This document shows, one piece after another, positions 5,318 through 5,753 of a stretch of 5,753 nucleotides of DNA. The stretch covers positions 1-5,753 of the forward strand of contig JAHFFU010000081.1 in the NCBI GenBank assembly GCA_023247835.1. The letters run 5' to 3'. Within the stretch, counting starts at the first letter, position 1; every line of letters begins with the position of its first letter. Source of the DNA: Candidatus Bathyarchaeota archaeon. Its GTDB lineage: Archaea > Thermoproteota > Bathyarchaeia > 40CM-2-53-6 > FEN-987. The notes under the pieces are model-generated. The model saw only the letters and a list, made by a program, of their open reading frames with translations, did no database searches and was not told where the DNA came from. The translations under genes and the position numbers were made by a program.

Positions 5318-5753
5318 TTATTTCCACCGTTTCGTAGTTCCTTTCCAGTAAGCCTTCCAATACGGGTCATACTTTGGATAATTCACGCGAACGCGGCCGC
5401 GTTTGGTGGTTGCGTAAGCTGACCGCGTCTTGGACGTCAACCGGCCGATGACTTGTGAAGGTATTCCGGCTGACTTTAGTTTGTTCAAGACCCTTGCCGT
5501 TTTGTTCGGTCTAGACGCAATTATGAGTGTGCCTTCGCTTAGGGAAGTTAGAGGGTCGATCCCGAAGAATCTGCAAATCTCACGTGTCTCCTCGGAAATC
5601 GAAATGTTGGTTAGGTCTAGTTCTGCCCCCAGCCCTGATGCGGTCCCAAGTTCCAAGACCGCAGCGGTGACGCCGCCCTCTGTTGCATCATGCATAGCTG
5701 TTACGCCGTCCCGGTGGAGACCGACAGATGCCGCCGCCAGAGCGTCTTTTACT
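5318..5753 (-). CDS. AIR-synthase-related (HypE/PurM-like) protein, C-terminal part
   Basis: The gene enters from the right edge, so its N terminus is missing; 144 residues are visible and the frame is open to the last base. The diagnostic block is GVTAMHDATEGGVTAAVLEL, around 5640-5710, the PurM/HypE C-terminal-domain motif (M-D-T-GG) that lines the ATP cleft. It is followed by REICRFFGIDPLTSLSEGTL and a QVIGRL strand. These match the archaeal AIR-synthase-related group close to HypE, whose precise reaction is mostly unassigned; HypE itself dehydrates the carbamoylated thiol in NiFe-hydrogenase cofactor synthesis. No hydrogenase gene is in view, so hypE is not assigned. The final 22 residues are unusually aromatic and basic (3 Trp, 4 Tyr, 5 Lys, 1 Arg), unlike the acidic end common in relatives. 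The stop is TAA at 5320-5318. Confidence 0.87.
   Translation of the reverse strand, partial: VKDALAAASVGLHRDGVTAMHDATEGGVTAAVLELGTASGLGAELDLTNISISEETREICRFFGIDPLTSLSEGTLIIASRPNKTARVLNKLKSAGIPSQVIGRLTSKTRSAYATTKRGRVRVNYPKYDPYWKAYWKGTTKRWK

Noticed and set aside
4966..5370. Minus-strand frames of 134 and 98 codons opposite the zinc-finger gene
   Set aside because: The 134-codon frame is longer than the zinc-finger gene, but its product is a low-information Arg/Pro/Ser mixture, while the plus strand holds well-spaced zinc ligands and starts just after an in-frame stop.

Overview
The window most likely comes from an archaeon of moderate GC content. The evidence is the gene set (a short HemK2/Mtq2-type methyltransferase, a Rv0121-type putative F420 enzyme, an AIR-synthase-related protein, an Nfo-type endonuclease IV), the scarcity of Shine-Dalgarno sites, and TATA-like boxes about 26 bases before some start codons. 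Thermoproteota such as Bathyarchaeia or Nitrososphaeria would fit, but I cannot fix the lineage from this sequence. No tRNA, rRNA, CRISPR array or insertion sequence was seen.

Left part (1-2240): the 3' end of an endonuclease IV gene runs into a convergent gene for a degenerate CheY-like receiver protein. A 61-base divergent spacer follows. It leads into an apparent three-gene operon: a 65-residue unknown protein, a metallo-beta-lactamase-fold hydrolase of the persulfide dioxygenase/glyoxalase II type, and a HemK2-like protein methyltransferase that overlaps it by an ATGA.

Middle (2205-3099): a DUF2203 protein on the minus strand and a PPOX-fold, probably F420-dependent, oxidoreductase on the plus strand are divergent, with starts about 20 bases apart or overlapping.

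Right part (3157-4817): a two-gene type II restriction-modification cassette, with an MvaI/BcnI-family endonuclease and an amino-methyltransferase that has a TSPPY motif. The genes are convergent and share bases of their stop codons (CTAG). Hand-counted blocks of this cassette are about 38-48% GC, against about 53-55% in flanking genes, so it looks acquired. The endonuclease has Asn where the family's catalytic Asp is expected.

Right edge (5016-5753): divergent from the methyltransferase is a small protein pairing a eukaryote-like U1/JAZ-type C2H2 zinc finger with a four-cysteine zinc ribbon. It is followed by the convergent 3' end of an AIR-synthase/HypE-related gene that leaves the window. 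Genes are packed tightly; convergent pairs overlap or lie within 8 bases. The most unusual items are the archaeal U1-type zinc-finger protein, the pseudo-receiver and the Asn-substituted nuclease. I saw no clearly new multi-gene defence system beyond the restriction-modification pair.
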